Below are positions 22,087-33,508 of a stretch of DNA of 64,000 nt, piece by piece. The position numbers and the translations under genes are program-made. Each line of letters starts with the position of its first letter. The first letter of the stretch is position 1. Below the pieces are notes generated by a model. The model was not told where the DNA came from. It searched no databases and was given only the letters and a program-made list of their open reading frames with translations. Source of the stretch: Lepas anatifera (Eukaryota > Arthropoda > Thecostraca > Lepadidae). Where the stretch lies: positions 1,590,001-1,654,000 of the forward strand of contig JAOTON010001681.1 in assembly GCA_034440635.1 (NCBI GenBank), in the 5' to 3' direction.

Positions 22087-23062
22087 TTAAGAACTGGCGC
22101 CTTCTGGTCCAAATACTGCCCCCTGGCCGTGCTGCACAGGCGCGGGCCCGGGGAGGACCAGGGGGAGCATGGTCAGTATTGGCCCCCAATATTCCGGCTG
22201 GAGCTGTCTCCCCCGCCCACCCCTCCCAACATCTCGAGACACCGGTGATAAAAATATCTCAAAATATTCATTTTTTATATCATGCACCATCCAGCCTTGG
22301 AAGGACATTTCTTGTCTTCGCAGTATTAGCCTTAACTGTCTGAAATGAATACCTATCCACCCACGTGGCCACGGTAAACTTCAAACAACCTACAAACAAG
22401 TGCAATCGAATTGTCTCACGCTAAATTTCAATTGAAAAAGTAAAATCTCGAAGATTTAAAAATTGTGGGCAGGTGTGTACAAAATATACATTTTACGGTT
22501 TTTTAGATTCTTGATACTTCCTGGCCCTGTTTGGTTTTCACAAAAACAGTAAGCATTCACTGAGAATCAATGGAAAATTTTTATATCTTTTAGTTACGTA
22601 AAATTCCAAATTCAGTGGTGGTTCCAAGGTCAGTACTAGATGTGCTAAACTACCAGTAAGACGCCTTTTTCGGTGATAACTGAGTAGACATTTCTGTTTC
22701 AAGATCAAAAATGAAGATTGGCTGACATTTTTATTGATGGTTCATGGTGTTTGTTTAGCCTAAACATAACGATATCGCAAAAAGTTCAGCTGCCTTGAAT
22801 TCGTCCCTTACTTGCAACCAGTTAGTATGAAACACCAGTTAAAATGACGGAAAATAAATCTAACAAAATTCATTTTAGATAATTGATAATGGAATTCATT
22901 TCCTTTTGATTCATTTCCTTTTTATCTTGGCTTGGTCTTTCTGAATTAACTATTATTTAGATTTATCGTTCGCGACTACATAGAGTGAAATAGCTCTTCA
23001 GAAATATAGGCTTCTTTATCCAACCTCGCGGACAAAATGTCGGCAATTATTTCGTTTTTTCA
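22087..23062. other. Unassigned AT-rich stretch
   Basis: No gene or repeat is recognised after the MITE. Confidence 0.4.
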
Positions 23063-23203
23063 AGCATTGAAGCTTTCAAAATCACTAAGGAGGTCAACGC
23101 CAAAATCCTGGACAAGATCATGCAGGAGCAGAATTACATTGCCGTGTTAGAGACAAAAGTGGAATGGCCATGCCGCGCTGGACGGTTAATAAGTGAAAGA
23201 TAG
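23063..23203 (+). CDS. Candidate exon or gene fragment, thioredoxin-like
   Basis: A 46-codon open stretch reads EAFKITKEVNAKILDKIMQ then EQNYIAVL and ends in TAG at 23201. A pattern of E(V/I)...(L)LDK(I)...N(Y)(V/I)AVL is seen at the start of thioredoxin-like repeats in some secreted or ER multi-domain proteins of arthropods. That is a recollection of the pattern, not a search result. After IAVL the resemblance ends, which could mark an exon boundary or decay. There is no upstream start codon and no strong acceptor site. It could be a real internal exon, a gene fragment or chance. Confidence 0.25.
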   Translation, partial: SIEAFKITKEVNAKILDKIMQEQNYIAVLETKVEWPCRAGRLISER

Positions 23204-23601
23204 CGGGAGGAGAAAGTAACTTAGTGACCAATCGGATATTCCTGCTGGTTCCTGCCGTTTCCGTGATTGGCTTTTGCGTTGCAAAGTAATCAGCCGGCCT
23301 CGTTATTAAAGCTCATTTTTATCATTTACCTACGTTAATTGCTCGCAGATTAAAAGGCTCACGAGGCTCAAGTGTTAGTAAGGCCGGACCGGGCCGGGCT
23401 GGGTCATATGCAAGTTTATCTAATAACTCAGAGGTAGACCTCGCCGGCGCTTCGCGTCCGCTCGGTAATACATATTTGTACAGCTTTCTGTTGCACGGAT
23501 TAGCAAGCGTCAGATATTACGTGACATCTTTGTACTCACGAGTTATCCACAAAAATACAAAAATTGTACTCCCGAGTTATCCACATTTGGGATATTCGCA
23601 G

Positions 23602-23681
23602 GGGTCAACCCAACCGAAGTGCAATGGACAGGCCTCGCCCTGAGGGAACCGCCTTCGTGATCACGTTGTCCCCTGAGCCAG
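23602..23681 (+). CDS. Candidate internal exon, 80 bp
   Basis: An acceptor-like GATATTCGCAG precedes 23602 and a consensus donor, CAG followed by GTAAGTAAGT, starts at 23682. The frame containing MDRPRPEGTAFVITLSPEP is open throughout. No protein family is recognised. The exon is called only from splice-site consensus and openness, which chance can produce. Confidence 0.2.
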
Positions 23682-23958
23682 GTAAGTAAGTATCTTTGTT
23701 GTCGAGGTAAATGGTACAACACCAGAAAATCTTCAGAGGTGGGTACAGGAACGGAAAATAGTGGGGCAAGATGTATATAAGTAATAGCAGTGTTTAAAAG
23801 GCTTGTACACGTGTTCCTCAGCTGTTTTTCATATTGCGTAAGCTCTATTTGCATATGTCAAAGCTGAAGGGGGATTCTGAATAATCTTGCCTTTTTATAC
23901 GAATCTTAATCTTGCCAGCATACGAGTATACGCTTACACAAGCACGAACCTCCCTTAA

Positions 23959-24847
23959 CACCCGCGCTGGAGAAGCACTGACTGACAAAAACTTGCTCTG
24001 GAGGGGCCTGGCAGGCCCCCTAAGATCTCAGAAACTAAGAGGTGTAGAAAAACACTGTTTAGAGGGTGGGTGGGGGCTATGGTGATTTACATCGTGGCCG
24101 ATTTTCATTGACCTAGGTCCAAATCTTTAAGGTCAAACAAGGTCATAAAGGTCAAATCTTGGCTATACTGGGCACCTTTTAGGAAATTTCGTTATTATGC
24201 CGAAAAAGACGGGAAGAAGCTAAAGGCAAACCAGGGTCATAGAGGATAGGTTGTAAAGAATCTTTCCTACAATTTTGGGGTCTAGGTCATTCAAGATCAT
24301 TGACTTATGAGGTTACAATATGGTGTACTGCCGAGAGTGTACAGTTTGATGATGGTTGTAATACAGTTTGACTAATACTATAGACACTTCTTGGAGGGAA
24401 ATGAGGATTGACCTTTAACAATGACCTTTGACCTTGAACTTTACATTGAGGTAAATTAACTATGACGTCATATCATAATACATGTGACCGAAAACACTAG
24501 GATCAATGACCTTTAAAGTGCTTATATGACCTTGAACTTTGACCTTTGATCTTGACCATGAGCTTCATGTGAGGTAACCTTGACATATCATCCTGGTTAT
24601 CTGGCGTTATGACGTCACCACTCGGTATCTAATGCAAGTGAGCTGGTCGGACCACACAATTGTGGCAATCTCAAAATGCACGTCTGACTTTGTAAGCTTA
24701 TGACTCAAAAACATGAAAAAGTTTCACCAATCGCCGCGCCGTTAAATTCTCTCAAATGTGGCCGAGTATCGTTTTTCGGCTACGAGCAGTTCTCCGGCCA
24801 CCTTGGGAAATAGGTGGGGGCCTCCGAGCCCGCCTCCAGTGCGCGTG
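23959..24847 (+). mobile_element. TTAA-flanked MITE (beta family), complete
   Basis: TTAA is at 23955-23958 and 24848-24851. The left end is CACCCGCGCTGGAG and the inverted right end CACGCGCACTGGAGG. The 889-bp interior holds many TGACCT motifs. One, at 24422-24434, is TGACCTTTGACCT, a direct repeat with a one-base spacer. TGACGTCA occurs near 24609. Relatives are at 33509-34722 and 39366-40130. No protein is encoded. Confidence 0.8.
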
Positions 24848-24851
24848 TTAA

Positions 24852-25642
24852 TTACCATACTTAAGCATACCTATCGCACCTTATTGTCGTATATTTGGTC
24901 CAGATGGTTACTATGGTTACTATATTATGTCGTGGGTATTTTTATTCCTCCCGGCTGTTCTGTAGTCTCCTCACTTTGCGAAAATACCTACAACTCAATT
25001 GCACTTGACACCCCCTTTTTCGTGTTTCTCCCACTGCCTCTGTTAAAACTAATATGGAAATTTCTGTGAACTTCCACCGGAAATGCCATTCACAAAACCA
25101 AGCATTTCAACTGCCCTCGATATTGGTACAAACTATTTGTCGTACGGGGAACGCACCGTACACGATAGTAGGTACTCAGTTTGTGAATAGATCCTCCCTA
25201 AATACCGAGCCTTAGCTCCGCCCCTGGTGGAGATATAATCTAAAAATTTCAGGGCACCTGAACAATGGAGCTGAAAAAATTTAGGATTTTTCAAAAGCTT
25301 ATCGCGAACCGTGTCTATTATATTTCCGTGAGATATCCTAAGAAAAGGTGAGGGTTGAGCAGAACCCGCCTCCCCCGGACAGGAATAGGGTTCAGGTAGT
25401 TCACACCCTCACAAATCAGAGCCAACGGTGCAAGAGAAGGAGAAAGTTCCCTAAAATTAGACAAAATAGCTTGCGCCAAGGCGTCTTGGTTGACAAAAGA
25501 CAAAAGCACGCCATTTTTCCTTCCAAGGTACCATAAGTAATGATGTCCATGTATGAAAACACACCATGCCAGTAAATCCAGGGCAGCCGATTCCGACGCA
25601 AAGGTTTTAAGTGTCCTACTAGCGGAACGGGAGATGGTTGAG
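24852..25642. other. Unassigned stretch
   Basis: No gene or repeat family is recognised. Confidence 0.4.
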
Positions 25643-25908
25643 GGTGGCGCAATCAGGCAGGACGGCGCAATCAGGCAGGGCGGCGCAATCAGGCAGGGCG
25701 GCGCAATCAGGCAGGGTGGCGCAATCAGGCAGGGTGGCACAATCAGGCAGGGCGGCGCAATCAGGCAGGGCGGCGCAATCAGGCAGGGCGGCGCAATCAG
25801 GCAGGGCGGCGCAATCAGGCAGGGTGGCGCAATCAGGCAGGGCGGCGCAATCAGGCAGGGTGGCGCAATCAGGCAGGGCGGCGCAATCAGGCAGGGCGGC
25901 GCAATCAG
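25643..25908. repeat. 18-bp tandem array, about 15 copies
   Basis: The unit GGCGCAATCAGGCAGGGC repeats about 15 times with few substitutions, mainly C/T at one site. Because the unit is a multiple of three without stops, several frames stay open across it, giving GAIRQG or AQSGRA on the plus strand and PPCLIA on the minus. The openness is a product of the repeat and is not evidence of a gene. Confidence 0.95.
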
Positions 25909-26361
25909 GGCACTCTCCCCGAGAGGGTTATGATGGAAAGTTTGCTCTCTCGAACATATTTTCTTACCAAATTATTACTAGCCACTTTTTTCAGACACAA
26001 TCAAAATCCTCTACCTCCGCAACTTGAAGGATGTTTATATAGCCCCCAAGGCCATTCTTAAAGTTGACCTGGTCTTACGTCAGGCTAAAGTCACCTTAAG
26101 TCTAGATTTTGGCATAACACACGTGAAAAATGACTCCCTTGGCAATACAAAATCGATACGATCAAATCAAAATTAAAGCTCTGCGACTATCAAATGTGAA
26201 GTAATTGCCCTAACCATGAGAACCTGCCTATGCGATCAAAGATGGATGACCTCTCAGAGCTTACAGATCCGAATCTTCGACGTCATATTCGGAAGGGGGC
26301 TAAGAGCACAGATATCAGGATTTCAGAAGAGTATCAGTTAAGAGACACCCTCCCAGTTGCC
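25909..26361. other. Unassigned stretch
   Basis: A short section near 26055-26110 has GACCTGG, AGTCACC and similar text but no clear element ends. No gene is recognised. Confidence 0.35.
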
Positions 26362-26662
26362 GACCCGGTAGCTCAGTTGGTAGAGCGTTTGGCTCCGGCT
26401 CGCTGCTCAGGAACATGCAGCGGCAGTCGTGTGCAGGCTTGAGATCGGTTCCCCCTGATACGCTCCGGCGCTCAATATTTACCTGACGTAGGTCGGCTGG
26501 CAACTGACGGGTGAGAGGGTGACCTGAGTGGGGCGGCGTCCCTGTGCTTTGTCGGGCGTTAAACTTTGGGTTCTAAATTAAGCCTTCAATGTGATAGTTG
26601 CTCTTTCGGGTGGTGGGGTCGGGGTATCCGTGACAAGTTCCTTCATGACTTTAGTGAGATGA
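26362..26662 (+). repeat. tRNA-derived SINE, family A, copy 4
   Basis: The plus strand starts with GACCCGGTAGCTCAGTTGGT, then GATCGGTTCCCCCTG as B box, then ACGTAGGTCGGCTGG, GTGACCTGAGTGG and GGCGTTAAACTTTGG. This order is identical to copy 2 read on its own strand. The far tail is a little shorter than in copies 1 and 2. A family U copy directly follows. Confidence 0.85.
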
Positions 26663-26667
26663 CATCA

Positions 26668-26923
26668 CATACGTGGATACAGGGGGCAAAGGGCGCACGT
26701 GCCCCCCATCAACCCTCGGCGCCCCCTCAGATGGTCACGGCGCCCTCCTGAAAGGTCGATGGCGCCCTCTGAAATGTCACTTCCCAACCCCACCCCTCCC
26801 AAAGATGCGAAAATCGGCGCCCACTGATAGGATTTTGCACCCACCTGATAAGTTTTGCCGGTCAAAAGTGGCACCCCCCGGAAGGTACGCCCCCCCACAT
26901 TGGAAATCCTGGATCCGCCTATG
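26668..26923 (+). repeat. Repeat family U, copy 2
   Basis: It is bounded by ACATACGTGGATACAGGGGG and TGGAAATCCTGGATCCGCC then TATG. Internal GGCGCCCTCTGAAATGTC, CGGCGCCCACTGATAGG and the other blocks align with copies 1 and 3. It is non-coding. Confidence 0.65.
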
Positions 26924-28632
26924 TAATATAATATAAACATTACAACCGAACAATACCGGCAATACTCAATAACTATGTCGAGTCCGAGAGGGAGGCAATA
27001 TTCGTGAGGTGAGATTATAAAAAAACCCATAGAAAACACCCCAAATAACTAATTATATTGGCGTTTCATTGGCCAGGGGACCACGTCCTGATTGGATTAT
27101 CCTCAAGACAACTATTATTAGGCGTGAGCGAAGCTGAACGTGTGCACGTATTCTTTATTTCCATCTATGACTATAGAATAAGACAAATGTGCCGAGTTTA
27201 TCATGAAGTTTTCATGACAGGGATGTTGATTTTGATCTCATGATGGTTGCTGGATTACAAAAATTTAGCAAATGAGCTCCTACATAAACATGAGCATAGC
27301 CAGATTTTCCCACTCCATTTGAAAAATGCAGATATAAATTTAAACCAATGCCCAAACAATAGGAAATATCTCAAGGAAGGCAATACAAACCTGCATGTTA
27401 CCCCCATGCGCTCCTTATTGCCAGTGAGAAAAAGATAAAGGTACAACCGAAGGTAGTCTGCTTTGATCCATTCTTTAACAAATTACCAACTGAACCCATG
27501 TCCATATAATATAAAAACTGCACTATTAACTTCAGAAGATGATACAGGCATTAAACTCAGAAGTCAAGGGCTCAGATAACAAAATATGGAGGAGGACGCA
27601 AGGAGGTGGGGCTAGGAGACTAAAGTCCTCCCCCAATATGTTGGAGAATCTATAGAAAATACATAAATTGATGCTGTTTCCCTGGTGCTCTGGGATGTTT
27701 GAGAATGTGACTATGTGTTTATACCTACATGATTATTTAGCCAAAATGTATTCTCCTTACTAGAAATTTTAAATAGTCAGCAACACAAAAATGCATGAAA
27801 TAGTTATTTCAAATCACCTTACAACTTATCATTTCCAGCACCCAGCATAATTTTTGTACCCTTGACAACAATTATTTGAAAGTGAAATTGGAATGTGCTG
27901 GGAAAATTGAACATAAATGAATATCAAATAATCTTTAGACAAAATACCAGACTGGTGCACCTTGCCAGATCACTGCTTGCAGTGGTTGACCTTCCCCGCA
28001 GCCCTCAGCTAAGCAACATCCTGGCGACCAGCGTTGAGGCTGTACGGTCTCACCATGGTACAGCTGAAAGCAATGTCTTCCTGAGGCTTGAATGGACAGC
28101 AGGAAATTTATCTTCCAGCACTGTCATTTAGTCATTCACCAGCCCTTCATTTCACTTCAACAGTAAGGGTCTGAAGTATGTACCTCTTGTGAAATTGTTC
28201 TAAACATCAGAATATTTTAACTCCTCATTTTTTAGATTCTTGTGTGGCAAGCTTGAATTTAAAGACGGACAGATATTGGCAATACCGTCCAATATGCTCC
28301 AGTCCTAGGTGAACCATAGCCAGATACTGCCCGTAAAAAGGCGCCTACATTAGCAATCTGATCCTACTGAGCATAGGAAATACCCCGTGAGCCCACCTCA
28401 GTGCACAATGGCCACGAGAAATTTAGTTCCGCGACTTTTCTCTTGTTCTATAAACTTGGAAAGACAACAAATAACACATTTCTTCTCTTAAGGCACCTAT
28501 AAACTTAAACAAACTTTTACCTTACAAAGAAACAAATCAACACAATAGACAAATTGAAGTGACTTCGCCGCAGAAATACAAACATGTTCTCTTTTAGCTG
28601 ACAGCACTACTAGCTCATTTTGATTAGTGGTC
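26924..28632. other. Unassigned AT-rich stretch
   Basis: No gene or repeat family was recognised in this 1.7-kb stretch. A 78-codon frame (27895-28131) has no motif and no splice support. Confidence 0.4.
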
Positions 28633-28962
28633 GTTATGGCCAGTGGCGTAGCCAGGAATCAGTCAAGGGGGGCCATGCCTTAAGAGAAGAAGTTAACCAT
28701 ACGACTGCTTGGAGGGGGGGTACTTTTTCCTTTCAGTTAAAAATGCAGCATCGTGAACAACCATTCCTGTTCTACCTTGTCAAGTTTGCTAAATTACATT
28801 CATATTTTTGTCAATAAATTCAAAAAGTTTTTCTACCAAAAATATTTAATGTCATACATACATGTATTGTTTAAAAGCCCTTCGATTGAAAATACAATGA
28901 GAATGCAATGAACTGAATGAAGCGCATTAACATACAAGGACATACCAGCGCCCTAGACCGTC

Positions 28963-29187
28963 TTAGACGAATCTCAGGCGCCTATTTTTGTGGCCAAAGA
29001 TTTCAATCACGGCATTAGCATCAAGCACGATGTCCTTATGCACAAACAGCATTGTCAACCCGTTCAAGCGAGCCTCAGTCATGGTGGATCTCAGGTAGTT
29101 CTTCAAGTACTTCAGTGCACTGAATGAGGGCTCGCAGCTAGCTGTCGTCACAGAGTGTGGCGAATATCTGCAGCAGTGTGGTGATGG
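28963..29187 (-). pseudogene. hAT transposase C-terminal (dimerisation) part
   Basis: The minus strand reads TTASCEPSFSALKYLKNYLR then STMTEARLNGLTMLFVHKDI and VIEIFGHKNRR. This is the hAT C-terminal dimerisation region, where a CERSFS-like motif precedes LKTYLRSTM..RL..L..L..H. A frameshift sits just upstream, near 29150, because LLQIFATL lies in another frame. The inner hAT element interrupts the gene at 29188; its upstream part continues at 32051. The combined gene is broken and incomplete. Confidence 0.8.
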
Positions 29188-32050
29188 CAGGGGCGCAGCC
29201 AGAGCTTTGGTATGGGGGCACACCAACTTTGAGGAGCACCCCGGGAGGAAAAGGGCACTTTTTAACGTAACCTAAAAACTTACTATATCTTTGTTTATAC
29301 CTTTTTTGGGCATCTTTGGTTCAATAAAATTCAAATCAAGCATTGGCGGAGAAGGAGAATTTGATTAAAACCGAGAAAAAAAGAAAAAAATGATCACCAA
29401 AATGTCATGGAAGTAGCCAAAACACGACTGTTTTGGATAGATTTAAGGGCAAATCAGCCAACTCATGCAAGTTCTTAACATCAGAGAAATCAGCGGAGCC
29501 TGCGATATCTGTTACCATGTGCAAGTTAAGAAATATTGGAGTCGAAAATTCATTTGTTATGCCCACTGGTTTTGTCGTGACGAGTGAGCCCTGGTTGAAC
29601 GCGGATTAAGTTCTTCGCCTCCCACAGTCGCCGTGGGACGAGGAGTGGCATAGTGACTTTTGAAGAATGAAATTTTTGCTGCCGGAATAATTTGGGAGAT
29701 ACCTTTTGAACGCATTTATCGAGTTCCATATTATCAAGGATCGGTCCCAGTTAATAGTAAAGAAAAGGTGAACAGGCCGGTGGTTTGGATGGGGATGGTG
29801 GGACAGAGCTGAAAATTGTGAAAACTAGTTCTTCATTTAAATTAATTAGTAGAAATCCTGGTTTAGGGGACTGTGCTCTGGGCTCAGGGGCACATGCCTT
29901 TTTATCATCCCTTCCCAGAATCCACCACGATAATAAGCAATTTATATAACCAGGGTTGCCTAGTTTACAAGGGAAGTTTCCATCGTGTTCTTATTCCCCA
30001 TCTATTCAAGACCAGCTCTGGGGCCCCCAAGTGTGGATCAGAGGCCTCCAGAGCAGCTCCCCCCCAGTTGTGCCTCCAGGGACTAGACTAGCTCAGTGAG
30101 CCCGCCCCGAAATGATGAGAGTTGGCCTTGTGTTCTTATTATCTGTCTATTAAAGACCACCTCAGGGGCCCCTGACGTAGATCAGGGCCCCAGAGCAGCT
30201 CATGCTTCACCCAGGGACTTGACTAGCTCATTGGCCCTAGAGATGAGGTCATCAGACTAGATCAATGGGCCACAGATAGGCTCATAGGGCCTTAAACCAG
30301 TTCAGCAAGCCTCAGAACAGTTTAAGGCGCCAGATCACCTCAGAGGGCCTCAGGCCAACTTAATGGACCAGCTCAGGGTACTCTCAGAACCCAGAGCCGC
30401 TCTTGGGCCCCAGATCAGTTCAGGGGCCTCAAGTCAGGTCAGGGGGCAAGATAAAGTCAGGGGCACCAAATTAGCTCAGGGATCCCTCATCAGCTCGAGG
30501 CCCAATGAGTTCAGAAGCCCCAGAGCTGCTCAAGGAACACGAGATCGGCCCATAGGGCACCAGATCGGCTTCGGAGACAAACAATCAGATCAGTAGTCCT
30601 CGACCAGCTCGGGGCCCAGATCAGCTCGGGGATACTTGATCAAGTCAGGAGGCACTTAATCAGCTCAGGAGCCCCATACCATCTCAGGGGCCCTCATCAG
30701 CCTCTGTGGGCCCAGCTCAGCTCAGGGCTTTAGAGCTGCTCAGGAAATCACGTAATCAACCCAGGAGGCCCAGGTCAGCTTAAAGGGCAGCATATTAGCC
30801 ATGGGGTACGTGACTAGCTCAGAGGGAATCAGATGGGCTCAGGAGACACAATGATGACTCAGGAGGCACCAGATCGACTCAGGGGGCATTAGTAAAGTTC
30901 AGGGGCAGTATATCTGCTCAGGGGGCACCAGATCGATCAGCTCAGGGGCAAAATCAAGTCAAGGGCACTAGATAGCTCAGGGATCCCTCACCAGCTCGGG
31001 GCCCAATCAGTTTAAAAGCCACAGAGCTGCTCAGGGACACCAGATTGGTCCATATAGCACCAGATCAGCTCGTGGGTACCAGATCAAGTCAGGTAATATT
31101 ATCTTAATCAGTCCAGGAGCCCCATACTAGCTCAGGGGCCCCTCATCAGCCTCGGTGGGCCCAGCTCAGCACAGGGGCCCAGAGCTGCTAAGGAAATTGC
31201 TTAATCAACTCAGGAGGCCCAGATCAGCTTAAAGGGCACCAAATAGGCTCAGGGTGCACCAAACTAGCTCAGGGGGCACCAGACTAGCTCAGAGGACATG
31301 GGATGGGCTCAGAAGGCACAATGATGGCTCAGGAGGCACCAGATCGCCTCAGGGGGCATAAGTTTAGCTCAGGGTGCACCAGATCAAGCAGCCCGGGGGC
31401 CAGATCAGTTCCTAGCGACCAGACCAGAGCAGGGGCATAGATCAGCTCAGGGAAAATAAGATCAGCTCAGGGTGCACCAGCCCAGCTCAGAGGGCACCAG
31501 ATCATCTAAGGAGACATCAATAACCAGCTCAGGGTGACCTGATCAGCTCAAGAGGCACCATATTGGCTCAGGGGACAGAAGATCAACTCCGGGAGGCATG
31601 AGATCAGGCCAGGGGACCAGATCTGCTCAAGGGGCACTTAAACAGCTAAATTGACTCAGGGGGTACCAGATTAGCTTAGAGGGCACGTGATCAGCTCAGG
31701 GGCCGAGACCAGCTCAGTGGGCACCATATGAGCTCAAGGGGCACCAGGTTAGCTCCGCCCGTACGATTATTGGCGACGATGAGGCATTAGCTGGAAACGG
31801 ATTATGTGCCCATACGCTTCTCGGGTGCTTGAAAAGGCGACAGAATGCCTTAGCTGAACAAAAAAGGCACTAAATTATCAAACAATAGTTTTAATCGCTA
31901 AATGCAGTCTAGTTGCACCTAGGTTCAACGGCGTAGGGCACTAAATTTCGAGCGGCACGGCACAAACGGGGTACACCACCTAGCGATCAAAAGGGCACTC
32001 CGGCACAGATGGGGGCACGTGCCCCCTGTGCCCCCCTGGCTGTGCCCCTG
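29188..32050 (+). mobile_element. Inner hAT-like element with perfect 8-bp duplication
   Basis: It begins with CAGGGGCGCAGCCAGAGC and ends with the reverse complement of CAGGGGCACAGCCAGGGGGG. The octamer GGTGATGG flanks both sides (29180-29187 and 32051-32058). The first kilobase and the last 300 bp align with the 12.4-kb relative at 49676-62042. The middle is the repeat array described separately. No transposase was found, so it is non-autonomous. It sits inside the coding region of another hAT. Confidence 0.9.
30150..31750 (+). repeat. Degenerate ~20-bp array with ~500-bp higher-order repeat
   Basis: Units resembling AGATCAGCTCAGGGGGCACC repeat dozens of times with much variation. A longer period overlies them: GATCCCTCATCAGCTCG at 30481 recurs as GATCCCTCACCAGCTCG at 30982, and the text that follows stays alignable. 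The relative at 57964-61750 has the same architecture. No frame stays open long enough to suggest a protein. Confidence 0.85.
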
Positions 32051-32368
32051 GGTGATGGCTTGGAAAATCCTACGTCTCGCGCTTTGCGCAAGGCACTGAT
32101 GACGGTTGAGGGTCTCTCTGTCGCTTCCTGCCACTGCCAGTAAGCTTGCCACGTGACGAACTAAGACTGCACAGCGTCTCGTGAGCAGTCCAGAAAGATC
32201 AGGTACATCTCTAGGGCATCGTTGATGTCTGTGAAGCTGAGTTCCACACAAACAGATCGGAGAAGGGACAATATTCGGCCGGTGCACGCTCAGGGTAACC
32301 TGCCGGAGACGCTCCATTCGCTGAATGATCCAACAAACGCGCTCGGCGCGCGAGTTGTAACATGTCAT
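32051..32368 (-). pseudogene. hAT transposase, part upstream of the insertion
   Basis: In one minus frame the strand reads SFTDINDALEMYLIFL, then TWQAYWQWQEATERPSTVIS and ALRKARDVGFSKP, joining the sequence at 29187 once the inner element and one target copy are removed. This text resembles the segment before the dimerisation domain in ZMYM-like hAT proteins. In-frame stops and a frame change show it is dead. Confidence 0.6.
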
Positions 32369-32561
32369 ATTCCTCGCGCTTGATTAATTGTTGACAAGCA
32401 GCGGTTAAGGGGTTGGTATATTCATTTAATCCCCTTTTCTGACGCTAATGGGAAAAGGCTCTCGTTGCCCAGCGACCTAGTCGCCTCCCCGTTAGCAGAC
32501 CTTTCGGTGCCAAAGGGGGGCATGGCCCGATGGCCCCCCTGGCTACGCCACTGGTTATGGC

Positions 32562-32670
32562 ATTATTCCAATTGATTTCGTAGAAAATGGCTTTCAAAAT
32601 AGGTCGTTTACCTGTCAGAAACAGCCTAAAGATCCCCTACACTCTACCGCTGGAAAAACGGATTGTGGGT
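32562..32670. other. Short spacer
   Basis: Single-copy text between the hAT element and the tandem repeats; nothing recognised. Confidence 0.3.
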
Positions 32671-32796
32671 AAATATTACCCACAATGCATCTTGGTCCAC
32701 TACCATCAGGGGAAATATTACCCACAATGCCTCTCGGTCTACTGCAACCAGGGGAAATATTACCCACAATGCCTCACGACTTTGGAGTACCCGTCC
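32671..32796. repeat. 42-bp tandem repeat, three copies
   Basis: AAATATTACCCACAATGC recurs at 32671, 32713 and 32755, a period of 42 bp. Being a multiple of three, it keeps a 14-residue motif (KYYPQC) open in one frame. Confidence 0.9.
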
Positions 32797-32807
32797 TTTA
32801 CTACCCT

Positions 32808-32925
32808 GCCGACGGACTGGAGCCGGGGTCCAACGGCAGGGGCAGTGTCAGAAGCCGCCGACGGACTGGAGCCGGGTTCCAACGGCAGGGGCAGTGTCAG
32901 AAGCCGCCGACGGACGGCAGGCGGG
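32808..32925. repeat. 49-bp tandem repeat, two and a third copies
   Basis: GCCGACGGACTGGAGCCGGG starts at 32808 and 32857, and a partial third copy starts at 32906. The period of 49 bp shifts the reading frame at each copy, which argues against coding. Confidence 0.9.
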
Positions 32926-33088
32926 TCGTGTGGCATCTATAGCACGAGGAGAAATCCTGTCGTTTGTACGACTGGAAATGACCGTGCTGAATACGGCAGG
33001 ATTTAAATACTGACTCGAATGTATCATAAACCTCTTCTCATCATCTGCTGAGGAAATATCGGCACTGCTATGAATAAGCTGTGGACAC

Positions 33089-33366
33089 CATAGGCTGATC
33101 CAGGGGCAAGCGGCGCACGCTTCTCCCCCACCGATCCTCCGTGCCCCCTGAAATGGTCAAGCGCCCCCGTGAAAGGTCGATGGCGTCCCCCTGAAATGTC
33201 GCTTTCCACCCTTTCTCCCTTCCCCGGGTGCGGATATTGGCGCCCCCACAGTAGGATTTGGCGCCCATCGGATAAATTTTGACATCCAAAAGTGACCCGC
33301 CTGGTGCGGAGAGCAACACCCCCGACCATGTGCCCCCACCGATAGTCAGTTCCGGATACGCCTATG
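33089..33366 (+). repeat. Repeat family U, copy 3
   Basis: It is bounded by CATAGGCTGATCCAGGGG and GTTCCGGATACGCCTATG, an imperfect inverted repeat. Interior blocks CCCCCTGAAATGGTCAAGCG and TTTGGCGCCCATCGGATAAA match copies 1 and 2. It is non-coding and its superfamily is undetermined. Confidence 0.7.
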
Positions 33367-33508
33367 ATGAATACACTAACAGTAAAAATATACATTGCGT
33401 TGGAGGATTACCCACTGCCTACCTTTTTAATCTCGTATCCACTTCATACAAGGCTGGTAGAAGGGAATGATAAAGAGTGAAATAGTTTCGACAGAGTACT
33501 ATTTTGAA

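Larger units (their letters stand above)
28641..32553 (-). mobile_element. Outer hAT element with perfect 8-bp duplication
   Basis: The ends are CAGTGGCGTAGCCAGGAATC and the reverse complement of CAGTGGCGTAGCCAGGGGGG. The octamer GTTATGGC flanks both sides (28633-28640 and 32554-32561). Inside, on the minus strand, lies a decayed hAT transposase gene split by the inner element at 29188-32050. Removing the inner element leaves about 1.05 kb, much shorter than an autonomous hAT, so the element is internally deleted. Confidence 0.9.

Noticed and set aside
24600..24620. TGACGTCA sites (also near 63423) as CREB-type regulatory elements
   Set aside because: Single octamers with no promoter nearby; expected by chance in 64 kb or carried by the MITE.
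25553..26027. Long overlapping open frames in the 18-bp array as a gene
   Set aside because: Several frames on both strands are open because the unit is a multiple of three with no stops; no start context or conserved flanks.
27895..28131. 78-codon frame as a gene
   Set aside because: No recognisable motif and no splice sites that would tie it to other exons.
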